This document shows positions 35,927-44,315 of a DNA stretch of 64,000 bases, in pieces. The stretch's first letter is position 1; each line of letters opens with the position of its first letter. The stretch is taken from assembly GCA_000196815.1 (NCBI GenBank), contig FP929003.1:186001-250000 (forward strand), given 5' to 3'. The notes under the pieces were generated by a model, which did not search any database, was not told the DNA's origin, and was given only the letters and a program-made list of their open reading frames with translations. The position numbers and the translations under genes are program-made. The stretch is from Nitrospira defluvii. Its GTDB lineage: Bacteria > Nitrospirota > Nitrospiria > Nitrospirales > Nitrospiraceae.

Positions 35927-37156
35927 ATGATGGCAACCATGAACGTAGCGGATCGGTCTCACGCACGGGTGCTTCGGATTCAGCAGGCCATTCGGGAGCA
36001 GCCTGGGCTTGATGGGTGGCTCTTTTACGACTTTCGCCACCTCGACCCCATCGCCTATCGCGTCTTGTTGTTAGACCCCTCGCTTCATGTCACGCGGCGT
36101 TGGTACTATTGGGTTCCCGCGCAGGGTACCCCGGTGAAGCTCCAGCATCGCATTGAGCCTCATGTCCTGGATGGGTTGCCCGGAGACGCGCGTGCGTACG
36201 TCTCTTGGCGCGATCAGCAGTCGGCTCTCGGTTCCCTGCTGCACTCTGCCAAGCGAATCGCGATGCAATATTCGCCGATGAATGCCATTCCCTATCTTTC
36301 GCGCGTGGATGCCGGCACGATTGATCTGGTGCGCAGTCTCGGCGCGGAGGTGGTGACCTCTGCCGATCTAGTTCAGCAATTTGAGGCGGTGTGGAATGAT
36401 GCACAATTGGCGTCGCATCGGGTGGCAGCCGAAGGTCTCCGCGCAATCGTCGACGAGGCGTTTGGATTTGTCGGAACCTCACTGGCGGCTCGGTCCAACC
36501 TGACGGAATACGGATTGCAGCAATACATCCTTTCCCGCATGCAGGCCCGCGGGTTGGTGACCTCCAGTCCGCCGATTGCTGCCGTGAATGCGCACAGCGC
36601 CGATCCTCACTACGCGCCGGAGTCCCAGGGATCAGCCCTTATCCGGCAGGGTGACTTGGTACTGATCGATCTGTGGGCTAAACAGCCCGGACCAGGGGCG
36701 GTCTATGCGGATATTACCTGGACGGCGTTCGTCGGGGCGACTGTGCCTGCCCGGCACCAGGACATTTTCCAGATTGTTCGACGTGCCAGGGATGCGGCCG
36801 TCACCTTCGTGCAGGGTCGTGTGCGAGCCGGTGAATTCCCCTATGGGTGGGAAGTGGATGATGTCTGCCGCCAGGTGATTCAGGAGGCGGGGTATGGGCA
36901 GTATTTCGTGCACCGAACCGGCCATTCCATCGGGGAGGAGGTACATGGCAACGGCGCGAATATCGACAATCTGGAGACGCAGGATGCTCGCCGGTTGTTG
37001 CCGGGTACCTGTTTTTCGATTGAGCCCGGGATCTACCTGCCCAAGGATTTCGGTATTCGAAGTGAATTGGATGTCTATCTCTCTCCCCACGATGCGGTGG
37101 TGTACGGACAGCCGGTTCAGGCTGATCTTGTCCCCATTCCTGTGCCGTTCAACTAG
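35927..37156 (+). CDS. M24 family metallopeptidase (Xaa-Pro aminopeptidase-like)
   Basis: About 409 residues from ATG 35927; an in-frame GTG at 35873 is possible. An N-terminal creatinase-like domain (about 10-150) precedes the pita-bread catalytic domain. Metal-site residues are visible as Asp in VLIDLWA, Asp in VYADITWT, His in VHRTGHSIGEEVHG, Glu in FSIEPGIYLP and Glu in IRSELDVYL. Dinuclear-metal exopeptidase of aminopeptidase P type; Xaa-Pro specificity is not proven by sequence. It is a single gene ahead of the TatA-like gene. Confidence 0.86.
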   Translation: MMATMNVADRSHARVLRIQQAIREQPGLDGWLFYDFRHLDPIAYRVLLLDPSLHVTRRWYYWVPAQGTPVKLQHRIEPHVLDGLPGDARAYVSWRDQQSALGSLLHSAKRIAMQYSPMNAIPYLSRVDAGTIDLVRSLGAEVVTSADLVQQFEAVWNDAQLASHRVAAEGLRAIVDEAFGFVGTSLAARSNLTEYGLQQYILSRMQARGLVTSSPPIAAVNAHSADPHYAPESQGSALIRQGDLVLIDLWAKQPGPGAVYADITWTAFVGATVPARHQDIFQIVRRARDAAVTFVQGRVRAGEFPYGWEVDDVCRQVIQEAGYGQYFVHRTGHSIGEEVHGNGANIDNLETQDARRLLPGTCFSIEPGIYLPKDFGIRSELDVYLSPHDAVVYGQPVQADLVPIPVPFN

Positions 37157-37201
37157 TTTGTACGATCGCGCAGCCGGGTGGGCCTGGGCCCTCCGCCTTT
37201 C

Positions 37202-37231
37202 TTGACACCCTTTGCATCGGGCAGCTATCGT
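37202..37231 (+). promoter_or_regulatory. Sigma-70-like promoter of the TatA-like gene
   Basis: Perfect TTGACA (37202-37207), 18-bp spacer, TATCGT (37226-37231), about 70 bp ahead of the ATG. Confidence 0.5.
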
Positions 37232-37302
37232 GGGAGTTCGGATGGCCGAAAAGGCCCTCTGGCGCTGGATTGACTCCTATCTGCCGAGGAAGGATATCGA
37301 AC

Positions 37303-38157
37303 ATGTTTGGCACTATGGGATTTTCCGAGTTGATTATCATCCTGGTCATTGTGTTGATCATTTTTGGGGCCGGGAAACTTCCGCAAATCGGCGAGGGGGT
37401 TGGCAAGGCGCTCAAAGGGTTTAAGAAGGAGGTAAATGATATTCCACCTCCTGAAAGCGCTCCCGAACAAAACGAGGTCGCCGCAACGCCTGGTCAAATC
37501 CAAGCTCAGCCAGCGACAGACATCACACAGGTTGCGCAGCCCACCTCCGTTGCGCCGGCGGCATCTGCTCCTAAAGCCACCTCTCCCTACACGCCGGGGC
37601 CCGAGCTGACTCCAGGTACGACTGCGGCGCTGATGGCTGCGGCTGGGCCCCAGGGCCCGCAATCGACCCAACCGGCAAAACCGCGGGTGGCGACGGTCAC
37701 GCCGGGGCAAGCGGCAGCGGGGTCGGCGGTTGCGCACAGCCACCAGCCTCCCACGATGGAAGATCGTATGGCGGCTCCGGCACCTGTGATGCGGGCGCAG
37801 TATCCGCCCCTTCCTGCCGGGGCTCAGAGCAAGCCGGTGGCCAAGCGTCCGTCGGCGATTGTGAACAAAGATGCCGTGGCTCGGGTGCAGGCGGCTCAGG
37901 CAGCCATGCGGGCAAAAGCGGCTCAGGCTCAACCATCTGGCTTGTCTCCCCAAGATATGCAGGGTTTAGGGGAAGGATTGGGGGATGCCGTGCGCACCTT
38001 CCGTCAGGCGGTTGCGGATGTACGAAGTTCGGTTGATCCTGAAATGCGAACAATTCGGGCCGAGATGGATTCGGCGCAAAAGGAACTGGAGCAGTCCATC
38101 GAAGCAGCTAAGCAGGCACCTGTGCTGGACGATGATGCCCCCGCTAAATCGGTTTAG
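37303..38157 (+). CDS. tatA: TatA/B-like twin-arginine translocase subunit with long C-terminal extension
   Basis: 284 residues from ATG 37303, with AGGAAGGA upstream. The first 50 residues are a normal TatA: short N-terminus, helix ELIIILVIVLIIFGAGKLP, then the amphipathic GEGVGKALKGFKKEV. The remainder is a Pro/Ala-rich linker (about 50-205) and a second amphipathic helical segment (about 215-275) that begins GLGEGLGDAVRTFRQAVADV. Ordinary TatA proteins are 60-100 residues. The second helix resembles the post-TM helix of TatA/TatB. No tatC is in the window. A Tat substrate (SRRRFLQLS) is encoded at 45765. Confidence 0.85.
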   Translation: MFGTMGFSELIIILVIVLIIFGAGKLPQIGEGVGKALKGFKKEVNDIPPPESAPEQNEVAATPGQIQAQPATDITQVAQPTSVAPAASAPKATSPYTPGPELTPGTTAALMAAAGPQGPQSTQPAKPRVATVTPGQAAAGSAVAHSHQPPTMEDRMAAPAPVMRAQYPPLPAGAQSKPVAKRPSAIVNKDAVARVQAAQAAMRAKAAQAQPSGLSPQDMQGLGEGLGDAVRTFRQAVADVRSSVDPEMRTIRAEMDSAQKELEQSIEAAKQAPVLDDDAPAKSV

Positions 38158-38402
38158 AAGACGCTGGAGAGGTCTCTGCCCTTCTGCGGATGAAGTGGGT
38201 GTGTAGCTGGTTGAAGGATGTCGACCGATTCTATTTCCACCGGTATCGTGTTGATCGGTGTTTGGGGCAATCCTGCCAAACACGTCGTCTCAGTTCTCCT
38301 CCAGTTTCGTAGAAATGTATGGTCTAGGGTTAGTTTCTGTCTGCTTGGATGGCTGTTTCAATTCCGTTGAAGTCGGTCATTCCTATACGTCGTGCTCCTT
38401 CA

Positions 38403-39194
38403 ATGCGCGCTTATTTTCCATTCCATTTCCTCGTCTACCTGCTGCTGTGCTCCGTGGTGTATGGGTGTTACGTCGATACTCCATCGGTGGAGCCTGAGAC
38501 GGTATCTCGACGCCTCATGGAGTTGCTTGCCGACCCGGACTCGGATGTCCGGCGCACTGCTGCAGAGGCTTTGGGGAAGGTCGGCCATAAGTCTTCCACT
38601 GGCAGTCTGATCGTGGCGCTCGATGATCCGGACGCTCGTGTCCGGGAAGCCGCGGCTCTCGCACTGGGTCGGCTGGGTGACGGGAAGAGTGGGATGGCGC
38701 TGGCGTGGCATTTGGCCGATTCTGCTGAGCCGGTTCGGATGGCATCGGCGCTGGCTCTCGGTGAAATTGAGTTTTCTGCGGATCGTGAGGCTCAGACTCT
38801 TGCGGTTCTTCGGCATCCGCAGGGGTCTGCTCGTCTTGCCGCAACTCGGGCGTTACTCAGCCTCGATACCGTGTCGCTCTCTGCTGATCTCATCAATGCG
38901 CTTCGAGATTCGGATGCGCGTGTGCGTCAAGGCGCCGCGGCCGCACTAGGGGAGACAGGGAATCTTGGTGCCGTTTCTCACCTTCGCTCACTGCTCAGGA
39001 CAGATGTGGCGGCAAGCGTTCGCGCGGAGGCCGCATTTCGTCTAGGCAAAATCGGTGATCACGCAGTCTTGGCGGAGCTGTCAAGGGTGGTTGAGGCGGA
39101 TCCAGATATGAGGGTCCGTGGGTGGGCTCGATGGGCTGTGCAGCAGATTACGCTGTCGCACGAGTTCGGTTCAGAGAGGCAACCAAGTCAATGA
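38403..39194 (+). CDS. HEAT-repeat lipoprotein
   Basis: About 263 residues from ATG 38403 (38349 is also possible). A hydrophobic leader ends in VVYGC, a plausible lipobox, so the mature protein may be lipid-anchored. The rest is about six HEAT/PBS-type repeats of about 31 residues with D(P/S)DxxVRxxAAxALG(E/K/R)xG signatures. This is a protein-protein scaffold; partner unknown. Its 3' end overlaps the convergent PilZ gene by 47 bp. Confidence 0.8.
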   Translation: MRAYFPFHFLVYLLLCSVVYGCYVDTPSVEPETVSRRLMELLADPDSDVRRTAAEALGKVGHKSSTGSLIVALDDPDARVREAAALALGRLGDGKSGMALAWHLADSAEPVRMASALALGEIEFSADREAQTLAVLRHPQGSARLAATRALLSLDTVSLSADLINALRDSDARVRQGAAAALGETGNLGAVSHLRSLLRTDVAASVRAEAAFRLGKIGDHAVLAELSRVVEADPDMRVRGWARWAVQQITLSHEFGSERQPSQ

Positions 39195-39666
39195 GCCGTG
39201 CCTGGGCTTCCGGGTCAATATCGGTGAACTGAATGCCCATCCCGGGAAATAACAAGTATCGTTCTGGTTTTGAACGCGTCCATGCCACCTTCGCGCGCGT
39301 TTCGAATTTCTGACTCGGCCGGTCGGGCAAGGCAAATTCAATCTTCAAGTCAGTGCCGGGTGCTAACGGCGCACTACTTTCTATAAATAGTCCCCCCCCG
39401 CCGATCCCGCCGGTCAGACTGTCGAAGTGTTTTCCATCGGTGGTGGTGCAGTGTACCTTGATTGCGAGCGGCGCTCGGGGATGCACACGGCTATGCGCGA
39501 AGCGTGCGTCTTCGTCAACCGAGAGCATGTGTTCGATCAACGTGCCCCAGGTAAGTATGCAGAGGCGTTGCCCGGTGGCATCGAATAAAGAGAGGGTTTC
39601 TTGGTCGCAGTCAATGCTGAGCGTCTTCCCTTGGTGTTCGCGAGTGGCGGTAACGGGAAACTTCAT
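39148..39666 (-). CDS. PilZ-domain protein, copy 1
   Basis: 172 residues. An N-terminal domain of about 55 residues is shared with the neighbouring paralogue. A PilZ-like beta-barrel follows, with RxxxR at Arg60-Arg64 and GGLFIES. The second c-di-GMP motif ([DN]xSxxG) is replaced by TGGIGGGG (85-92), so nucleotide binding is uncertain. The C-terminal part (PGMGIQFTDIDPEAQARL) is typical of the myxobacterial-type PilZ family. Tandem duplication with the next gene, 64 bp apart. Confidence 0.8.
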   Translation of the reverse strand: MKFPVTATREHQGKTLSIDCDQETLSLFDATGQRLCILTWGTLIEHMLSVDEDARFAHSRVHPRAPLAIKVHCTTTDGKHFDSLTGGIGGGGLFIESSAPLAPGTDLKIEFALPDRPSQKFETRAKVAWTRSKPERYLLFPGMGIQFTDIDPEAQARLIDLVASLNRTRATA

Positions 39667-39730
39667 CCTTGGCTCAGATCTCTTGCCTGTGTATTAGGAG
39701 GTTTGAATTGCGGTTCTGAACGGGAGTTAT

Positions 39731-40255
39731 TTACTTTGGTTCGTCCGAGGGGATGCCCTTGACGGAATGGACCAGGCTGAGTACTCGATTCCGTGTTTCC
39801 GTCGCGATGTCGCTGAAGCGGACGCCCATCCCCGGGCTAAATGTATATTGGTCGGCCTTCGGACAAACCCACGCGATCACTCCTTTGGCCGACAACCACT
39901 CGCCCGGACTTTCCGGCAGGGTAAACTCCATGGCGAGCTTGGTTCCTACGGCTAAGGGCGTAAAGCTCTCGATAAATAGTCCCCCTCCGCCGATCCCGCC
40001 CGCTCGACTTTCGAACTGAGTGCCCTCTGGGGTGTGGTATTTGACCCGTATGGAGAGCGAGATGCGGGGCTCAGACCGCGCCTCACGGGACTGCTGTGGT
40101 TTCCGGTAGGTCAGAATTTGATCGACGAGAAAGTCCCAGGCCAAGCTTCCCATTGGCTCGCCGTTGATACCCACTAAGGTGATCACTTCTTTGGAGGAAT
40201 CAATCTCAAGCGTTTTGCCCTTGTGTCTATTGCTCGATACGACTGGGAATTTCAC
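39731..40255 (-). CDS. PilZ-domain protein, copy 2
   Basis: 174 residues, clearly paralogous to the downstream gene throughout (MKFPV...GKTL.ID start, Arg60-Arg64 RxxxR, AGGIGGGGLFIES, FSPGMGVRFSDI). As in the paralogue, the DxSxxG motif is missing. The two proteins likely share a structural or regulatory partner. Each is far enough diverged that the duplication is old. Confidence 0.8.
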   Translation of the reverse strand: MKFPVVSSNRHKGKTLEIDSSKEVITLVGINGEPMGSLAWDFLVDQILTYRKPQQSREARSEPRISLSIRVKYHTPEGTQFESRAGGIGGGGLFIESFTPLAVGTKLAMEFTLPESPGEWLSAKGVIAWVCPKADQYTFSPGMGVRFSDIATETRNRVLSLVHSVKGIPSDEPK

Positions 40256-40401
40256 ATGCGCCGCCCTTCGGAAAAGGCACCAGTGGGGGGATATCCATCT
40301 TTCCGCAAGTATACCGCACGAAATGGTCTTGTCGACAAAAACCTGACATTTTGGGGAGTGGGTTGCCTAGGGGGCAGGCCGGAGGCGCCACTGGGGGAGC
40401 T

Positions 40402-40429
40402 AAAAAATGAGGGGGCGCTGGGCCCCCTC
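40402..40429 (-). terminator. Rho-independent terminator of the tig-clpP-clpX operon
   Basis: On the minus strand GAGGGGG-loop-CCCCCTC (40409-40429) is followed by ATTTTTTA (40402-40408). Perfect 7-bp GC stem, 7-nt loop and a U-tract, 45 bp after the clpX stop. Confidence 0.88.
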
Positions 40430-40473
40430 TGGAACGGTAACGGCAGTCATGTGAATGAGCTGGCAGGGGTAAG

Positions 40474-41730
40474 CTAGGCGCTTTTCACGTCCTTATCCTG
40501 CTCAAAGATCCGGATCGGAGCGTGTTTTCCGCTGATAGCGTCTTCGGTTATGACGACTTCCTTAATTTGCTTCTGCGAAGGCGCATCGTACATCACGTCG
40601 AGCATGGCCTCTTCTAGAATTGAGCGTAACCCGCGCGCGCCGGTCTTTTGTGTGAAGGCTTTCCGTGCAACAGCGCTCAGGGCTCCCTCTGTAAAACGGA
40701 GCTTGACCTTCTCGAAGGAAAGCAATTTTTCATATTGCTTGGTGAGCGCATTTCGGGGCTCGGTAAGGATGCGAATCAACGCCTGCTCGTCGAGTTCATC
40801 CAGGGTGGCGACGACCGGTAAGCGGCCGATGAACTCCGGGATCAAGCCATACTTCAGGAGATCTTCTGGTTGGACATGTGGCAGCAATTCACCCAATCGG
40901 ATGTCGTTGCGGCCTCGGACTTCCGCTCCGAACCCCATTGATTTTCTGTTCATCCGTTGCTCGATGATATGCTCGAGCCCGACAAATGCCCCGCCGCAGA
41001 TGAACAAGATATTTGAGGTGTTGACCTGAATGAACTCTTGATGCGGGTGTTTGCGCCCACCTTGTGGCGGCACGTTTGCGACGGTCCCCTCAATAAGTTT
41101 CAGGAGCGCCTGCTGAACGCCCTCACCGGAGACATCCCTCGTAATAGAAGGGCTATCGCTCTTTCTACTAATCTTGTCGATTTCGTCGATATACACAATC
41201 CCGCGCTCAGCGCGTTCGACATCGTAGTCGGCGGCCTGAAGCAGTTTTAGGATAATGTTCTCAACGTCTTCACCGACATAGCCTGCTTCTGTAAGCGTGG
41301 TGGCATCCGCAAGGGTGAACGGGACGTCAAGGAATTTGGCCAGGGTTTGAGCCAGGAGTGTTTTGCCGGTGCCGGTTGGGCCTATGACCAGAATATTGCC
41401 TTTTTGGAGTTCGACATCGTCGACGTCTTTCTCCTTGGCGGAAATGCGCTTGTAGTGGTTGTGCACGGCAACGGAGAGGATTCGCTTGGCACGATCCTGC
41501 CCCACCACGTATTGATCAAGGTGGTGTTTGATTTCGGCAGGTTTCTTCAGCTTTGAAGATATTTCCTCCTTCGCCTCCTCCCAATCCTCCGCAATGATGT
41601 CGTTGCAGAGGTTGACGCATTCATCGCAGATGTAGACAGTGGGACCTGCGATGAGCTTGCGCACTTCGTCACGGCTTTTTCCGCAAAACGAGCATCGTAG
41701 GTGCCGATCAATCTTTTCTTGCTTAGCCAT
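40474..41730 (-). CDS. clpX: ATP-dependent protease ATP-binding subunit ClpX
   Basis: 418 residues, full length. N-terminal zinc-binding domain with Cys13/16/35/38, Walker A GPTGTGKT (117-124), pore loop GYVG (150-153), Walker [12 protein letters not shown] loop in GGRKHPHQ, and the ClpP-docking GFG in KSMGFGAE. Hexameric unfoldase that feeds proteins to ClpP. It is the last gene of tig-clpP-clpX, 26 bp after clpP. Confidence 0.98.
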   Translation of the reverse strand: MAKQEKIDRHLRCSFCGKSRDEVRKLIAGPTVYICDECVNLCNDIIAEDWEEAKEEISSKLKKPAEIKHHLDQYVVGQDRAKRILSVAVHNHYKRISAKEKDVDDVELQKGNILVIGPTGTGKTLLAQTLAKFLDVPFTLADATTLTEAGYVGEDVENIILKLLQAADYDVERAERGIVYIDEIDKISRKSDSPSITRDVSGEGVQQALLKLIEGTVANVPPQGGRKHPHQEFIQVNTSNILFICGGAFVGLEHIIEQRMNRKSMGFGAEVRGRNDIRLGELLPHVQPEDLLKYGLIPEFIGRLPVVATLDELDEQALIRILTEPRNALTKQYEKLLSFEKVKLRFTEGALSAVARKAFTQKTGARGLRSILEEAMLDVMYDAPSQKQIKEVVITEDAISGKHAPIRIFEQDKDVKSA

Positions 41731-41756
41731 GCTGCCTCCTGTACACCAAAGGTCAA

Positions 41757-42392
41757 CTAGCTCTTGCCGCCGTCCTTCCCTGAGTCCGTGGACCCTACGG
41801 GCTTGAGGCTCTTCAGGGGGCGCGTGATGACTTCATCGATCAATCCATATCGCTTTGCTTCTTCGCTCGACATGAAATAGTCTCGCTCGGTGTCCTGCGA
41901 AATTTTGTCGAGTGGCTGCCCGGTGTGCTTCGCCATAATTTCGTTCAGACGTTCGCGAATCTTCAGGATCTCTCGCGCGTGAATATCGATCTCCGTGGCC
42001 TGACCCTGAAATCCTCCCATGGGTTGATGGATCATGACTCGGGCATTCGGCAAGGCGTAGCGCTTGCCCTTTGTGCCGGCTGTCAGGAGGAAGGCGCCCA
42101 TGCTGGCAGCCTGGCCTAAGCAGATCGTATTGATGGCAGGTTTGACGTATTGCATCGTATCGTAGATGCCAAGTCCAGCCGTGACACTTCCCCCGGGCGA
42201 ATTGATGTACAGATTAATATCCTTTTCAGGGTCTTCGGCTTCCAGGAACAGCAATTGAGCGATAATCAGGTTTGCAAAGACGTCATCGATCGGTGCGCCA
42301 AGAAAGATGATGCGGTCTTTAAGGAGGCGCGAGTAAATGTCATAGGCACGTTCGCCGCGGTTCGTCTGTTCGATGACAATCGGAACTAGCAT
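41757..42392 (-). CDS. clpP: ATP-dependent Clp protease proteolytic subunit
   Basis: 211 residues with the complete serine-protease triad: Ser97 in GQAASMGA, His122 in MIHQP and Asp171 in ERDYFM. The N-terminal [24 protein letters not shown] is the usual axial-loop region; no long propeptide. It lies in the conserved tig-clpP-clpX order. Confidence 0.98.
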   Translation of the reverse strand: MLVPIVIEQTNRGERAYDIYSRLLKDRIIFLGAPIDDVFANLIIAQLLFLEAEDPEKDINLYINSPGGSVTAGLGIYDTMQYVKPAINTICLGQAASMGAFLLTAGTKGKRYALPNARVMIHQPMGGFQGQATEIDIHAREILKIRERLNEIMAKHTGQPLDKISQDTERDYFMSSEEAKRYGLIDEVITRPLKSLKPVGSTDSGKDGGKS

Positions 42393-42518
42393 TCAGCTGA
42401 ATCCTTTCCGCTAGAGGCCTGACAGGTGGAAACTCTTCAGTTTACCATACTCATTTAACCTGGATTTTGGTGATCACCGTCCGGTTAACCAATGCTGCGA
42501 CCATGGCAGCCGACTATG

Positions 42519-43844
42519 CTACCCCTGGATCATTGCGTGCTTGTAGACAAAATCCAAAGCTTTATCGGCCAAAATCCGGGATCGAAGGTCGTCCAGGGTG
42601 TCTTGCCCACCGGCCTGAATCATGCGAGTCACTTCTTCGACCGAGAGTTTGACCTCTGCAGCGAGCCTCGTGATTTCGTTGCTAAGATCCTCACTCGTGA
42701 CGGTGATGCTTTCCTTTGCCGCCAGTGCCTCAAGGATAAGTCCGACCTTGACGCGCCGTTCGGCCTCCGGGCGCAGTTCCTCTTGAAGTTTCTTGGCATC
42801 CTCTGTCTGAGGCGAGGTAGGTGAAGTGTCAGATTGGTCGCCGGATTTCCGCTGGCGGGACTGTAATTGTTGCCGGACCATGGCTGACAGCTCTCGTTCG
42901 ACCAGTGTTCCGGGAAGTTCGAAATGATGGGTTTCAGCCAGGCGCTTTAAGATGGTGTCCTTGTAACTATCCTCGATATCTTTCTTTAGGGCCCGTTCCA
43001 TTTCGGCGCGAAGCTTCTCCCGGATTTCTTGCAAAGATTGGTAGGGCCCGCAATCCTTTGCGAACTCGTCGTCTAGCGCGGGGAGCTGTTTCTGCTTTAC
43101 GGATTTGATGGTACAGCGAAAGTTCACGGTCTTGCCAGCGACGCGAGTATCAGGGTGTGTCGCGGGATAGGCTTGTGGAACAGTTATCGACTCACCTTCC
43201 TTTTTCCCTGGGAGATGAGCTTCAATGTCGATGCCCAGCACGGAGGCATGTGAGCCCATTTTGTGAAGGTACCCTTCTTTGGTCGTTCCTTCGAGCGCTT
43301 TGCCATCCAAGGTCCCTTCAATATCTAGGACTGCATAGTCGCCATCGGCCAATGTTGTTCCGGCGGGAGCTGGGTGTAATTGGGCCATTTGCTCGCGGAG
43401 AACGTTGAGGGCTTTTTCGACCTGTTCATCCGTGACGGTTCTCTGGTCCTGCTTCAGAGAGATAGGATTCGGAGCCTTGTAATCTCGAAGCTCGATGGTC
43501 GGCTTGATTTCAACGGTTGCGGTAAAGCTAAAGGGCGTGTCTTTTTTGACTTTGACCCGTTCCAGTGGAGGAATTTCCACGAGAACCGGAACGATGCCCG
43601 CCTGGCGGATGGCTCGATCATAATAATCCGGGACCAGGCTGCGAATCACATCCTCTTCGATCGTTTTTGCATACCGCTTCTCGAGCAACTGGAGCGGAGC
43701 CTTACCCGGTCTGAATCCGGGAATGCGAACCTGCCGGTTCAATTCGGAGTAGGCCTGAACAAATCGCAGGTTCACTTCATCTGCCGGGACTTCAATTTTG
43801 AGGGCCCGCTTCATGGGGCCGAGTTCGGTCATTTCCATTTTCAT
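42519..43844 (-). CDS. tig: Trigger factor (ribosome-associated chaperone / prolyl isomerase)
   Basis: About 441 residues from ATG 43844. The longer open frame that reaches 43934 runs into the tRNA-Leu and is rejected. The ribosome-binding domain has the signature region with PGFRPGKAPLQLLEKRY. The FKBP-type domain is in the middle, with GDYAVLDIEGTLDGKALEG, and the helical chaperone arms come after it. First protein gene of the tig-clpP-clpX operon, 60 bp after tRNA-Leu(UAG). ATG codons at 43838, 43832 and 43814 are alternatives. Confidence 0.94.
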   Translation of the reverse strand: MKMEMTELGPMKRALKIEVPADEVNLRFVQAYSELNRQVRIPGFRPGKAPLQLLEKRYAKTIEEDVIRSLVPDYYDRAIRQAGIVPVLVEIPPLERVKVKKDTPFSFTATVEIKPTIELRDYKAPNPISLKQDQRTVTDEQVEKALNVLREQMAQLHPAPAGTTLADGDYAVLDIEGTLDGKALEGTTKEGYLHKMGSHASVLGIDIEAHLPGKKEGESITVPQAYPATHPDTRVAGKTVNFRCTIKSVKQKQLPALDDEFAKDCGPYQSLQEIREKLRAEMERALKKDIEDSYKDTILKRLAETHHFELPGTLVERELSAMVRQQLQSRQRKSGDQSDTSPTSPQTEDAKKLQEELRPEAERRVKVGLILEALAAKESITVTSEDLSNEITRLAAEVKLSVEEVTRMIQAGGQDTLDDLRSRILADKALDFVYKHAMIQG

Positions 43845-43904
43845 AAAGCTGTTCACGTCCTCCGGGTCCGAAAAGTTATTTGCGCCATGCGGATCTGTGA
43901 GAGG

Positions 43905-43987
43905 TGGTGCGAGAGGGGGGACTTGAACCCCCACGGTTACCCACGAGATCCTAAGTCTCGCGCGTCTGCCAGTTCCGCCACTCTCGC
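43905..43987 (-). tRNA. tRNA-Leu (anticodon UAG)
   Basis: Acceptor GCGAGAG pairs with CTCTCGC, discriminator A, CCA encoded. Anticodon stem GAGA/TCTC with loop containing TTAGGA gives TAG. Variable arm TCGTGGGTAACCGTG-like, class II. The T-arm GGGGG-TTCAAGT-CCCCC is perfect. It sits directly upstream of tig on the same strand and probably shares its transcript. Confidence 0.95.
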
Positions 43988-44068
43988 GCGACGCTGAGTA
44001 CTAGGTTGCTCACCGATGCTACATATGGAATGTGCCTGCGCGTGGAAAGACAGGATCAATAATGACAT

Positions 44069-44098
44069 TTTGTACCGTCGATCGAGTCTGCCTGTCAA
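44069..44098 (-). promoter_or_regulatory. Sigma-70-like promoter of tRNA-Leu(UAG)-tig-clpP-clpX
   Basis: Minus strand: perfect TTGACA (44093-44098), 18-bp spacer, TACAAA (44069-44074). Predicted start near 44062, about 75 nt before the tRNA. Confidence 0.55.
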
Positions 44099-44246
44099 CC
44101 CATACACAGGTGGGGCCTGCGCGTTGGCATGTCGGTCGGAGTGGAAAAAGGATGCTGATGATAAGGCGCTGGGCGGGGGGCTATGCCCTATCGGTTCCGT
44201 GGCGATGTTTGGCGCTCCTTCCATAGAGTCCGGAGGCCCTGGAGCG

Positions 44247-44252
44247 TATAAT
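44247..44252 (+). promoter_or_regulatory. Possible -10 box of the HEAT protein gene
   Basis: Perfect TATAAT about 65 bp before the ATG; no good -35 is seen at 16-18 bp, so it is weak or activator-dependent. Confidence 0.35.
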
Positions 44253-44315
44253 GAAGCGTCCATTCTTTGTTGGCGACCTTCATTCAAAGCCCTATTGGAA
44301 AAGGAGGATGTCCAA

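Larger units (their letters stand above)
43988..44315. other. Gene-free region between tRNA-Leu(UAG) and the HEAT protein
   Basis: About 330 bp with divergent promoters: TTGACA/TACAAA for the tRNA-tig operon and a TATAAT box for the plus-strand gene. The plus-strand open frame that runs through it is not coding: the strong ribosome site is at 44302. Confidence 0.6.

Noticed and set aside
43845-43934. Longer start for trigger factor
   Set aside because: It would begin inside tRNA-Leu(UAG); the conserved domain starts after 43844.
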